From PMNU01 sp035479875 (lineage in GTDB: Bacteria > Patescibacteriota > Saccharimonadia > Saccharimonadales > UBA4665): a stretch of 64,000 nucleotides of DNA. The notes below the pieces were generated by a model. That model ran no database searches and had not been told where the DNA came from. It was given only the letters and a program-made list of their open reading frames with translations. Where the stretch lies: the NCBI GenBank assembly GCA_035479875.1, contig DATIIH010000013.1:46170-110169 (forward strand), given 5' to 3'. The position numbers and the translations under genes were made by a program. The number at the start of each line of letters is the position of its first letter. The stretch's first letter is position 1. Of this stretch, positions 52,443 through 62,100 are shown piece after piece.

Positions 52443-54362
52443 CTACCTCGCAAGATTATTAGTGCTTCCCGGATACAATTGGTTTTTCAAATCAATAGTG
52501 CCTTGCGGCTGGTTAAACTCCCCGCCCTGCTCCATTTGTTGGACTTGGTTGGGGTTGGTAGTAATTAAGCTGGATTCGGTGGGACTAGCCACAACTTGAA
52601 GGTGGACGTGGTTTTGGCCAGCAAAGAATAGGCCTTGGCCTACCGGGAACTGACTCAGACGTTTCTTCTCCTCACTCGTGAGTTTAAAGACATCCGACAA
52701 AACATCGACCGCCGACGGCGACTGCTTGAGTAAGAATTGCATACTGGCGTTGGCCACGATTGCCCGCCCCATGCGTGAGCCCATAAAGTCTTCCACGTCT
52801 TGGGTGATCGTGGTGATGCCCAGGTTGTACTTACGGGCACGCTTGGCGAGGCTGAACATAAAGTTGGCTGAGTCCTCGTACTTCATAAGCTGCCAGGCTT
52901 CGTCGACGATTAGCATACGGCGCCTACGGTCGGATTTGGTCTTGTTCCAGATGTAGTTAAGGACGATGTACATGGCCACCGGGCGGAGTTCGTCCTCGAG
53001 GTCGCGGATGTTAAACACTACGAGCGGGTTGTTAATGTCGACGTTACTCTGCTGCGAGAAGATGCCGGCAAACGTGCCTGTGGTGTACTTGCGCAGGCGC
53101 TGCGACAGCTGCGGGCCGGTGCCGCCCATGTGCAGTAACGTGTCATATAGGTCGGCGATTGTAGGTGGCAGCCCTTGGTGAGTAAGCGGGTCGTTGGTGA
53201 TGCCGGCCTTAGCGTAAGTTTCGATTAAAGCTGCGTCGAGGTCAGATTCTTCCACTGGACTCAGCGCCGGAGCCATCACTGCCGTGCCACCCATCATCTG
53301 AGCCTGGGCGCCGCCCATCATTAGGCGTAAGAGACCATGCAGCGTAATCAGGTTAGAACGTAGCGCATTGTCTGCTTCTTCGCTATCGACGACTTTTGGT
53401 AGGTCAAATGGGTTAATGCGCGTGGCCGAACTCAGGCTCAGGCGCACATATGCACCGCCGACAGCGTCGCACATCCGCTCGTATTCGTTTTCGGGGTCAA
53501 TAATGAACACTTCGGTGCCCATCATCATCGATCGTAAAGCTTCGAGCTTAACAGTAAACGATTTACCGGCACCGGACTTAGCAAAGACTACTGAGTTGCC
53601 ATTTTCCAGGCTGAAACGGTCAAAGATTACCAGGCCGGAGTTGTGCATGTTGATACCATACAAAATGCCATTTTCTTGCGTTAAGTCGGCGCTCGTGAAC
53701 GGGAAGCTGGTGCTTATGTCGCCGGTGCTCATGTTGCGCCTAATTTGTAGTTGGTCGCTAAACTGCGGCACCGTGCTGTTTAAGCCTTGCTCTTGCTGCG
53801 AAGTAGCGGCCTTGCTGTACACCAGCTGTTGGCCGAGCAATGACTCGACTTTGTGGCTTACAAACTCCATCTCTTCATCGCTGCCGGTGTAAATCGTAAA
53901 GTAAAAGCCAAAGCGGAAGAAGCGTTCTTCGCCCACCTGCAATTTGTCGCGCATTTCTTCGGCGTCCAAAATGGCGGCTTGCTTGCCCGGGTCGCGGACG
54001 CGGCCTTTTTCGGCATCGATTTGGATGCCGGCCTCTAGCTGTGTCACTTTTTTGCGCAGGTTGTCGAGGACCACTTGGCTCTCTACCGGGTAAATAAACA
54101 GCGAGATATCAATAACTTCATCGAGGTTAATCATGCTGCTGAGCCAGCCGGTGTACAGTTGGCGTGGGTAGCCGTAGACGTAGTACGTGCGCGCTTGGCG
54201 TGTGCCGAGGCGGAAGCGGTCGCTGGCGAACTCAATAGAGCTGGGCGCAATAAAGTCGCGCAGCGCCGTAATGCCCTTTTGGAACGCGGCGGCTACCTCT
54301 TGCTGTTCGCGCAACTGCTGTTGTTGAGCAAGCGCTACGGCGTCGAGTTTTTGCTTAGCCAT
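52443..54362 (-). CDS. virB4: VirB4/TraC-type secretion ATPase
   Basis: A 639-residue hexameric ATPase that energises type IV secretion. It has an N-terminal VirB4 domain (about 30-240), Walker A FAKSGAGKSFTVK (about 258-270), Walker B MLIVDEAWQLM (about 480-492) and the ITQDVEDF segment. Tail Gln/Pro-rich. Start ATG 54362 abuts the stop of the upstream gene. A TraG/VirD4 coupling protein is not in the window. Confidence 0.93.
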   Translation of the reverse strand: MAKQKLDAVALAQQQQLREQQEVAAAFQKGITALRDFIAPSSIEFASDRFRLGTRQARTYYVYGYPRQLYTGWLSSMINLDEVIDISLFIYPVESQVVLDNLRKKVTQLEAGIQIDAEKGRVRDPGKQAAILDAEEMRDKLQVGEERFFRFGFYFTIYTGSDEEMEFVSHKVESLLGQQLVYSKAATSQQEQGLNSTVPQFSDQLQIRRNMSTGDISTSFPFTSADLTQENGILYGINMHNSGLVIFDRFSLENGNSVVFAKSGAGKSFTVKLEALRSMMMGTEVFIIDPENEYERMCDAVGGAYVRLSLSSATRINPFDLPKVVDSEEADNALRSNLITLHGLLRLMMGGAQAQMMGGTAVMAPALSPVEESDLDAALIETYAKAGITNDPLTHQGLPPTIADLYDTLLHMGGTGPQLSQRLRKYTTGTFAGIFSQQSNVDINNPLVVFNIRDLEDELRPVAMYIVLNYIWNKTKSDRRRRMLIVDEAWQLMKYEDSANFMFSLAKRARKYNLGITTITQDVEDFMGSRMGRAIVANASMQFLLKQSPSAVDVLSDVFKLTSEEKKRLSQFPVGQGLFFAGQNHVHLQVVASPTESSLITTNPNQVQQMEQGGEFNQPQGTIDLKNQLYPGSTNNLAR

Positions 54363-55411
54363 TATTGCATCTCCCGTTGTAGGTGCGCCTGCGGAGCGGT
54401 GCCCTCGCCCTTAGTGACTATGTCGGCGTCCATCTTGCCAAAGTTTTTAAGCGGTTGGCGGGTGGCGGTGTCGGGATTGTAAGAGTCGTAGTACAGTTCA
54501 ATTAATTCTTGAGTGTCTAGCGGCAGCCCTTGGATGCCGGCTTGGAGGAGCCCCTGCAGCACTGACTGTACGCGGTTGCGCAGCTCGGTTTTAGCTTTTT
54601 CGAGATCGGCTTCGTTAATAGTAACGTGCTGCTCTTGCTTGCTGAGCAGCGACATAAAGCCGGTAACAAAGTTTTTGCTCTGGCTAATAGCCTTTTGGAC
54701 ATCCACGTGCGGAAAGTACGGCACCACGACATAAAAACGCTTGTCCATGATGTTGGTCTGCTGGCTCAGTTGGTCGATGTACTGGATGTAATCATCCATG
54801 AGCACGGCAAGCAGCATGTTTTCGTGCTCAGTGCGGATTTTGTCGAGCCGTTCGATGTACGGCTGGAGGTCAACCTTCTGAGAACGAATAAAGATTTGCA
54901 CTGGGAAGTACAATGAGTTTAAGAATCCCTGGTAGCTAAACTCTACCGCCTCTTGCTCCTGCGGACTCATAAGGTCGAAGTTCACCGATTTGGCCATGAT
55001 CACCGAACGGAAACTGCCATCGTTCATGATGACGATACCGTCCCTAATCTCGGCAATCAGCAGCGTATTTTGAGTGCTGTTGGGATTGCTGTGAGCAACC
55101 GGTGGTTTAACTGTTGGTTGAACACCGCCAACGGTAGCGGTAGCTGGTTGGACGAGGCCGGGTGCCCCGGCACCGGCCTGAGGGGTGTTGGCAGCAAAAC
55201 TCGCTTGATGTAACATGTCGCTGCCAATGGCGTGCGGCGCCATGTGAGGGGGCGCAGTGGGCGGTGCAGCCATGTGTTGTGGCGCGCCAGCGCCTTGGTA
55301 TGGTGTCGCCCGTCCGACACTCGCATCGGGCATAACTTGTTGTGGCACAAAGGCAACGCCTGGCGGCGCCTGGGAACCCGATGCTGGTTGGTTGTATGCG
55401 TTAGGATTCAT
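54362..55411 (-). CDS. VirB4 N-terminal-domain-like protein with Pro/Ala-rich leader
   Basis: A 349-residue protein. Residues 1-115 are low-complexity (Pro/Ala/Gly/Met). Residues 120-325 (DGIVIMNDGSFRSVIMAKSVNFDLMSPQEQEAV...QIFIRSQKVDLQPY) look like the TraC/VirB4 N-terminal domain but lack a P-loop. It may form a separate docking subunit for VirB4. AAGG/AGGTGG SD upstream. Confidence 0.72.
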   Translation of the reverse strand: MNPNAYNQPASGSQAPPGVAFVPQQVMPDASVGRATPYQGAGAPQHMAAPPTAPPHMAPHAIGSDMLHQASFAANTPQAGAGAPGLVQPATATVGGVQPTVKPPVAHSNPNSTQNTLLIAEIRDGIVIMNDGSFRSVIMAKSVNFDLMSPQEQEAVEFSYQGFLNSLYFPVQIFIRSQKVDLQPYIERLDKIRTEHENMLLAVLMDDYIQYIDQLSQQTNIMDKRFYVVVPYFPHVDVQKAISQSKNFVTGFMSLLSKQEQHVTINEADLEKAKTELRNRVQSVLQGLLQAGIQGLPLDTQELIELYYDSYNPDTATRQPLKNFGKMDADIVTKGEGTAPQAHLQREMQ

Positions 55412-55442
55412 GCCTTATACCACCTGAACGATGCCCTCGCTG

Positions 55443-56813
55443 CTAATGCAGCTTAATAACCACTTCCCCGCTGTTGCGGTTAGCCTCACGAGCGATGGTG
55501 GCCACGTTTAAATCGTCGTTCCTGGATAACTGTAGTATAGCAGTCTGCGATGCGGGTGTCATGTTTGGGGCGGGCGCCGCAGGCCCCGGCTGAGTGCCAG
55601 GCGGCACCCAGGGTTGCACGGGTGCGTAGGATGTCGGCGGCTGTGGCAGTCCCTGGGCTGGGGGTTGCATTGGCGGTGGCGTGGGATAGGCTTGCTGGAC
55701 GGGTGTAGTCACCGGCATCGTAGGTATTGGCGGCATGACGGGTGGCAGCGGCACGTGGTTGCCTGCTCCGGTCGCGAGTCCGGCTACCGGTTCGGCGCTC
55801 GGTGTTGTTGTCGGTTGTTGCTCGGCAGCGCCATCTTCGGCGGCGTGTTGCGCAGCAGCCGATGACGGTGGCAAGATGTTGTGCAAGTGACTGAGGTATG
55901 CCGTGTTCGGCGAGGTATGTTTGTGGGCCTCGAGCTCATTAACGAGTTCGGCCTCGTTATCTGAGAGCGGCGGCTCGTTTGCCGCCTCACCTTCCGGTGT
56001 TCCGGGAGTGATAACCTGCGTATTAAACGTCACCATATCATCCGGCAAGCTTGCTGCTCGGCTCGGCTGGTTCATAAACCAGTAGTTGCCGGCTGCCATC
56101 GGTTGTGTGGTTGGTTTGCTCGCTGTTTTAGTAGCCGCCGGCGGGTCGGGCAACGGAGCGGGCTGTTGCAGATTGTTGATAATCTTTTGGCGCCGTGCGC
56201 TCGACGAGGCGCTAATCATAGTGTCGAGGTGTTGAGCGACAGTGTTGTTCTGTTCATCTAGGATGTCGTCGGCGGCGGTGATGTCTACATCTTCTACCTG
56301 CCTGGGCAAAGCCATTGGCGCAACAAGGCGGTCGGACTGCGGATCGTTGAGGTTGAGGGCGTTACGCGTCGCCATGTTAATGTTGGAGTTCTTTATCGCC
56401 CAGCCGCGGCTGTCAATCGTCTGCGCCAAGGCGCGCAGTCGGCTGTCAACCTCGGTGGGGGTCAGACCGTTGGTGTAATCGACATTGACGTGCTTAGGAG
56501 CGGTGATAGACACCAGCTCTTTAGTGCCGGTCTGGTCCCATATGCGTCTGCGTGGTTTGATCAAGTAGCGAATTTTAGCAAGTGCCCAGATTTCGGTGGG
56601 TTGGTCGCGGCCCCAAGGGAATGCAAAGAAGCCCAAAACACCAACCACGGGCAAAAAAATTGCCGCCAAAAAACCTGCGCCGTGAGCCACGGCGTAATAC
56701 GTGCAGTACAAGAGAACGGCCCCAATCAAGGCGTAGATAAACTGCCGGAGCGTCAGTGGCCCCAGCAGCTTGTCCTCTGCCTCGACATCCTGGATGACTT
56801 TATACGATGCCAT
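55443..56813 (-). CDS. PrgI-family (VirB3-like) protein with long disordered tail
   Basis: A 456-residue protein. Residues 1-95 match PrgI (YKVIQDVEAEDKLLGPLTLRQFIYALIGAVLL, two helices, then IWALAKIRYLIKPRRRIW), the VirB3 equivalent of Gram-positive secretion systems. The remaining about 360 residues are low-complexity (Pro/Gln/Thr/Ala) and presumably cytoplasmic, far longer than a minimal PrgI. TATACT lies 9 nt before the ATG, with AAGG between them. Confidence 0.82.
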   Translation of the reverse strand: MASYKVIQDVEAEDKLLGPLTLRQFIYALIGAVLLYCTYYAVAHGAGFLAAIFLPVVGVLGFFAFPWGRDQPTEIWALAKIRYLIKPRRRIWDQTGTKELVSITAPKHVNVDYTNGLTPTEVDSRLRALAQTIDSRGWAIKNSNINMATRNALNLNDPQSDRLVAPMALPRQVEDVDITAADDILDEQNNTVAQHLDTMISASSSARRQKIINNLQQPAPLPDPPAATKTASKPTTQPMAAGNYWFMNQPSRAASLPDDMVTFNTQVITPGTPEGEAANEPPLSDNEAELVNELEAHKHTSPNTAYLSHLHNILPPSSAAAQHAAEDGAAEQQPTTTPSAEPVAGLATGAGNHVPLPPVMPPIPTMPVTTPVQQAYPTPPPMQPPAQGLPQPPTSYAPVQPWVPPGTQPGPAAPAPNMTPASQTAILQLSRNDDLNVATIAREANRNSGEVVIKLH

Positions 56814-56893
56814 ACCTTAATTAGTATAGCTTAATCGTGTAGGCGCTGAAAGATTGCTAGCTGCGCACGGTCGGCCGAATACCACCCACCGAG

Positions 56894-59095
56894 TTAAGGA
56901 CGGCGCCGGGCCCCAACGAGGCCACGCAAGATGTTTAGCCTGCCTATGAGGGCAGCTTGTTCGGTGCGCAAGGCGCCACGCTCAGCTCGCAGTGCGGCTG
57001 CGGTACCTCGAGAACGGGCTGCCCGTACGGCTAAGACAGCGCGCTGTGCAGCGTTACTCACAAGCCTAAGTTCAAGAGGGAGTTCTTGGCCGAATGCTTG
57101 CCTGCCCGCTTCGTACGATTCTCGTATGTGCGGTGCGGCGGCCCTTGCGCCGGTGCGGACTTGGCGACCAGCAAAGCGGGCTACCGGCACAGTACCGGCG
57201 CCAGAGCGCAGCACTACTCCGCCGATGCGTGCAGCCCTTTGGGCGCCGGCACGTGCGTGTTCACTGGTTGTGCGAGCTTCCATTGCCACCTCGTAGAGGC
57301 GAGGTAGCGTAGGGTAGTCACCAGGAGGTGTACTTCTTACATCCGCAGCGGTGATTTCGGTTTGACGGTACTGGCCGCTTCGGTCGAGTAAGTTTTGTAG
57401 AGCAAGCTGCATAGCCGTTGTAGCTAGTGCACCCTCACCATAGTTGCTTTGAGCGCGGCCAACGCCAATCCCGACATAGGGGGCGGCGCGGCTCACTAAG
57501 TCGCGTGTCAAGTCAAGAGCATCGGTCTCCATAGTGCGTATTTCGTGTGGATGGCCAGTGGCAACGCGGGTCGCGTGCGCCTTGGCGCCAGCTTCGCTCA
57601 TCATGCGCGCCAGGGTTGCACGCTCGAACAAGTTAAATTGCGCTAGCGCCTCTTCTACGGCGCCACCGGCAACACGTTGGTCTTTGCGGATACGCCAAGC
57701 CCGGCCATTATTAACATCATAGCTACGCGTGAGCGCTAGCTTGGCAACATCCATGAGTCGTGGGAATAGTCTGGTGACGCTTGCTTCATACAGACCTCTA
57801 TCTGTTATCCGCGGCACCGGCCCCTCGCGGCCGTCCACTGTAATCATGCGATGTTGCCATAATAGGTGTACAAGTCCAGAATCTGGATGAGTGCTACGGA
57901 TGGCGGCGCCAGTTGCGCTGGCGAACTCTGGGCGGAACATTAATTGTTGGGCGTGTTGGCTGAGGCGTACCCCGAAAGCCATGTTGCTACCGCCTGCGCC
58001 ATGGAGTGCAAACGCTTCACGGCGTGGGTCGTCGTATCCGACCTCACTCATGTGGACGGGCACACCACCAATCACGCGAACTAGCTCGTGCTCCTGGAAC
58101 ATCGGCACGTCCACGGGTACTGCGATTGGTTTGCCGTCAGTATCCACTACGGTGGTCATGACTGTAAGGGGTACGTCTAAGAGGCTACGCACCAGTTCCC
58201 AAGCGGTCTGCTCATCCATTTCCCAGCCTCTGACCTTTGCTTTTTCGATAAGGAACGCAGAAGTGGCATTGCCGTTATTGCCTGCAATGGTCCGTAGTGC
58301 CCAGTCGCGGATTTCGTTAGCCTCGCGCTCACCTGGCTGCCAGACTTCTGGGATTATTTCTACAGTAGGGGGATCCTCGGGCGGATCGGGTTCAGGGTCT
58401 GGGTGCTCTGGTGGCTCATCACCGTCGTCGGGCGGTTCAGCGCCTTCAGTGCCAGCCCAAAGGTCGTCTGGAGTGGTTTCGGCTTCGACTGGTCCCGCCG
58501 CTGGTGGCGCCTCGACGGGGGCTTCTGCTGCTGCCCCCGAGCCTTCGCCGAAGTCCGGGGTTATGGTGGTTCTGGTTGTCTGCGCTGATCCGGTACGACC
58601 CGTACCACCGCCTACTGAGCCAGCCATAACCGGGTCAACTGGGTCGGCTGATGCTGCCCGAGTAGTTTCGGCCCTTGGTGTGGCTGCACCGCCTGTAGCA
58701 GCACCGGGCATCGGACTGCCTGTTGCAGTCGCGCGCCATGCTGTCAAGAAGTCGTCGAGGTTGAAGTAGGCTCCTGCCGACGGACTTGGGCCTGCAGGCG
58801 GGGCGTCGGCGGCCTCAGGAGGGCTACCAACTTTTAGATCACCATACGGGACAGAAGTATCCCCTGCCGCCCATACGGGGTCTACCACGCGGGCCCGAGG
58901 TAAGTCTTGCGGGCCTTCGCCGGGTTCGAGCAAGTCTCCCTCGTAGACCTCTCCTGCTGGCGTAGATGGTGCTGCTGCTTCTGCAGGGCCAGGGCCAGCT
59001 CCAGGGCTCATACCGGGGACCGCTGCCATATCTGGGCCATCAGGCCCGAGATTGGCGGGGCCGGAACCTAAAGCTGGAGATTCGCCGAGTGCCAT
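56894..59095 (-). CDS. 733-residue orphan of the secretion locus
   Basis: Residues 1-265 are disordered (Gly/Ala/Pro-rich, then acidic with DDGDEPPEHPDPEPDPPEDPP). Residues about 265-610 look like a folded alpha/beta-helical region (REANEIRDWALRTIAGNNGNATSAFLIEKAKVRGW...). Residues 610-733 are Arg/Ala-rich amphipathic helices ending GARRRP. There is no signal peptide or membrane helix and no catalytic motif I know. Placed between PrgI and the VirB6-like gene with its own 80-nt and 65-nt flanks. It could be a secreted substrate or cytoplasmic adaptor. Confidence 0.6.
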   Translation of the reverse strand: MALGESPALGSGPANLGPDGPDMAAVPGMSPGAGPGPAEAAAPSTPAGEVYEGDLLEPGEGPQDLPRARVVDPVWAAGDTSVPYGDLKVGSPPEAADAPPAGPSPSAGAYFNLDDFLTAWRATATGSPMPGAATGGAATPRAETTRAASADPVDPVMAGSVGGGTGRTGSAQTTRTTITPDFGEGSGAAAEAPVEAPPAAGPVEAETTPDDLWAGTEGAEPPDDGDEPPEHPDPEPDPPEDPPTVEIIPEVWQPGEREANEIRDWALRTIAGNNGNATSAFLIEKAKVRGWEMDEQTAWELVRSLLDVPLTVMTTVVDTDGKPIAVPVDVPMFQEHELVRVIGGVPVHMSEVGYDDPRREAFALHGAGGSNMAFGVRLSQHAQQLMFRPEFASATGAAIRSTHPDSGLVHLLWQHRMITVDGREGPVPRITDRGLYEASVTRLFPRLMDVAKLALTRSYDVNNGRAWRIRKDQRVAGGAVEEALAQFNLFERATLARMMSEAGAKAHATRVATGHPHEIRTMETDALDLTRDLVSRAAPYVGIGVGRAQSNYGEGALATTAMQLALQNLLDRSGQYRQTEITAADVRSTPPGDYPTLPRLYEVAMEARTTSEHARAGAQRAARIGGVVLRSGAGTVPVARFAGRQVRTGARAAAPHIRESYEAGRQAFGQELPLELRLVSNAAQRAVLAVRAARSRGTAAALRAERGALRTEQAALIGRLNILRGLVGARRRP

Positions 59096-59105
59096 AATGC
59101 TTATA

Positions 59106-59121
59106 CACTAGCACATTAGTG
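59106..59121. promoter_or_regulatory. Short inverted repeat in the leader of the orphan gene
   Basis: CACTA-GCACAT-TAGTG, just upstream of ATG 59095. TATAAG lies 4 nt before the ATG and TATACT about 45 nt before it. Confidence 0.3.
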
Positions 59122-59160
59122 ATCTATATGCAAGTATAGTGTGTTAGTACTACGCGTATT

Positions 59161-62100
59161 TTATGACAAGGCGTGAGTCGGGGCGTGCTGCTCAGTCAGC
59201 CACTCGTCGTAGGTGAGCATCTGAATGCCGAGTAGGCCGTAATTGACGCTATAGTAGCCATTAGCTTCGGTGGTGATGGCCTCAGGCATAAACGGTAGGA
59301 TGTCTTGGGCCATAACGCCGACGTATTGCTGGGTGTCGCCAATGTAGCGGAAGCTATAGAACGGGAAGCCTTGGGGCGTAAAGGTGCCGGTTGGAACGAT
59401 GTCGGTCTTGATGCGGCGGTCGGAGCCAAGGTTTTGCTGTTGCTGCTGTTGCTGCTGGTTCTGCTGATACGCGTTGGTATAGTTGCGCTCCATCTCCAAG
59501 AAGCGTTGCTGGCCATGAGCGGGGTTTGGCGGCCTGTTGCGGGCTCGGTCGATTAACTCGCGTACGGTAACCCATTGGCCATTGGCTGGATCTTGTACGC
59601 CGGCGCTCATAACTTGTTGGGCCATAACCTGAGCATTCTCAGGCGAAGCCGAAGTCATAGCAGTGTGACGAGCCGAGATTCCTGCCAGGGCCTCGTCGAT
59701 TTGATCTTGGTTGCCAGTCAAAAGTGCATCATTGACATCCTGCACCATTTGCGGCGCCAGTGCTTCGACGGCGTTGCGACGGGCACCTATAACTTGGTAG
59801 GCACCGGTACCCTGCAACGCTTCATGGTTAAGGGCTTGCGTAGCAGCTGCGGCTCGAGTGGCTCGGGCAGCCCCTGGAGCCGTGCCCATAATAGCGTGGA
59901 GTTCGGTGTTGGTGCGGCCAAAGCCGGCGCCAGATAAATGAACCGCCCGGGCATCACTTGCCGCCTTACGGGCATCCCCAAGCATACGTGTCCCCAGCCC
60001 AAGGTCGTCGCCAGCCACGTCAGCAATCGATGCAAGCATCTGACCGGAGTCTTCGTAGCCAGTGCCGGTAGCCGCCAATTGAGTTGCTGCTGCGATCCGC
60101 ACCGCGTCACGGTTGCCAGCACGCATAACAGCCTCCACCTTGGCGTGGTCTTCGGCGGTGTTTCGGCCGGCGGCAGTAAGCATGCGGGTTACGTCACCGC
60201 CGCTGCGGGCGTCACGAGCAACCCGCAATAGGTCTTCGTCTTGGCTAATAGTTGCAAATGCGGCGTCGCGTTCACGCAGTTCTTTCGAGCTTTGATACGA
60301 CTGTTCGGTGAGAGCGTTGTTCATTCTGCCCCGCCAGCGGGCCGGATTAGCGCCTAATTTTGGTGCGTTCGCGACGCCACGCGTCAGGTTGTTAAAGCCG
60401 GTAGCAATACGGCCACGGCCATTGGCCAGCGTGCCTTCTTGCATCTTTTTGCCACGCTTTTTAACCTGGTTGCCGCGGAAGTTGCGCAAGCGGTCGAAGC
60501 CACCCTTGCTGCGGTCATTCACTAAGCCTCCAACAGTGGCAATCGCACCGCCCGCTACTCGCCACGCCAACGGAATTAAGAAGTACGGCGCAAAATACGC
60601 GATAATGCCGATGATCTGTGACACGGTGCCGTTGTTATTAAACGATATCACCGAGAACACGCGGCCGATGGCAATGAACGCCGAGATAAACAGGAATACT
60701 AACCAGACACCCAAGATCGCGTCGTACCATAGTTTCCATAGCTTGTGGCCTAAAATCCAAAATGCGATGGCCAACGGCGCGGTAATGATCAAGAAAATGA
60801 GTAGCACTTGCCGGAATACCACCATTACAAAGCCAATCAATGCACCAAGCAGCGCCGTTAGTACGAATGACAGCAAACCAGCCACACCAAAGGCCAAGAT
60901 GCCCCCAGTGGTAAGCAGGGTGAGTACAAAGCTGCTGCCGCCCCCGATCTGGTTTTTAAGCGCTTGCCCGTTGACGGTGAGCGCATTAAATGGGTGATAA
61001 ATGACACTGCGAATGCCATTGCCCAGGTCGTTACTGAGTTGAGTGAAGAATTGCAGTAAGCTCCAGGATATAGTAATGCCAATGGCGGCAATGAGCAGCT
61101 TGGGGAATATCTTTTTGATGGTATAGGCGTCGAGCAGCGGAACGTCAAGAGCCTGGCTGATAACCATTATTAGGCCGGCGATGACAATGATCGACAGCGC
61201 AATCACCCGGAAGCTACCCCATGCCGTGTGGTAGGCTTTGGACGTGTCATTCTTATCACCAAACATCGTCGAGATGTCGGTGGTTAGCTGGCTGTTGATC
61301 TCATCGTCAAACCAGCCGGCAGCTTTTTGCATGGCCGTGAGCGCCGGGCATGCAAACCAACTAAAGACATCGCCAACAGCTACGCGGCAGATGATGTCGG
61401 GTGTGTTGGTGGCAGCATCAGTTCCGCCGTCAACGGTTGGCGCAGTAGCTGCCGTGGCGGTAAAGTCGTCTTCATTAAATAAGGCGTAGACGCCAACACC
61501 TGTTGTCGATATGGTGGCGCAGCCGGCACCGTTCAGGACCCAGTGCACTAAGAAACGGGAGTTGACGTTTACCTTGGTCACATCAACACTGGGGTCAACG
61601 TTAATCGCGCCACTACAGTTGTTGTCGCCGCCGGTGTACTGGCCGTTCTTTTGTAGGGTATAGACGCCAACGTACGGCGCTTCATCGGCGCCGGTGTTAG
61701 TGAATATCACCACAAAAGATTTTTGCGCCTTACTATAATAGAACCAGGTTCCGAACGCCGGTTGGAAATTGTCCAACGACAAGCTATAGGTACCGTCGAT
61801 CTTACAATTGGTGTCATAGTTCACCAGTGTGCCGGTCGCTGCACCAAGCTTCGATACGGCACTGTTAAAGGTGCCCAGGCTGTGTGCTTTGGCGGCCGCT
61901 ACGGGGTCAAAGCCAATATTATCGTCAATGGCGATATACGGTGTGCAGTTATCTTGTGCGCCACAGACGGTTTTACCTGGAGGATAAGGGTTCTCGCAGC
62001 GCCCTGCACCGGTCAACGTTTTACGATCGGCTGGGGCGCTGTTGGGCGCGGCAGCTAGCAGGTACACTGCTGAGTGGGTGGTACCGTCATCGCTGGCGTT

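Noticed and set aside
57891..58769. 292-codon plus-strand open frame
   Set aside because: Antisense to the 733-residue secretion-locus gene; Gly/Ser/Ala-rich product is the mirror of that gene's Pro/Ala/Gly region.
59415..59463. Gln-codon run (about 59430-59460) as a microsatellite or phase-variable tract
   Set aside because: It is a mixed CAG/CAA stretch encoding a linker before the S74 domain; too impure for slippage to be likely.
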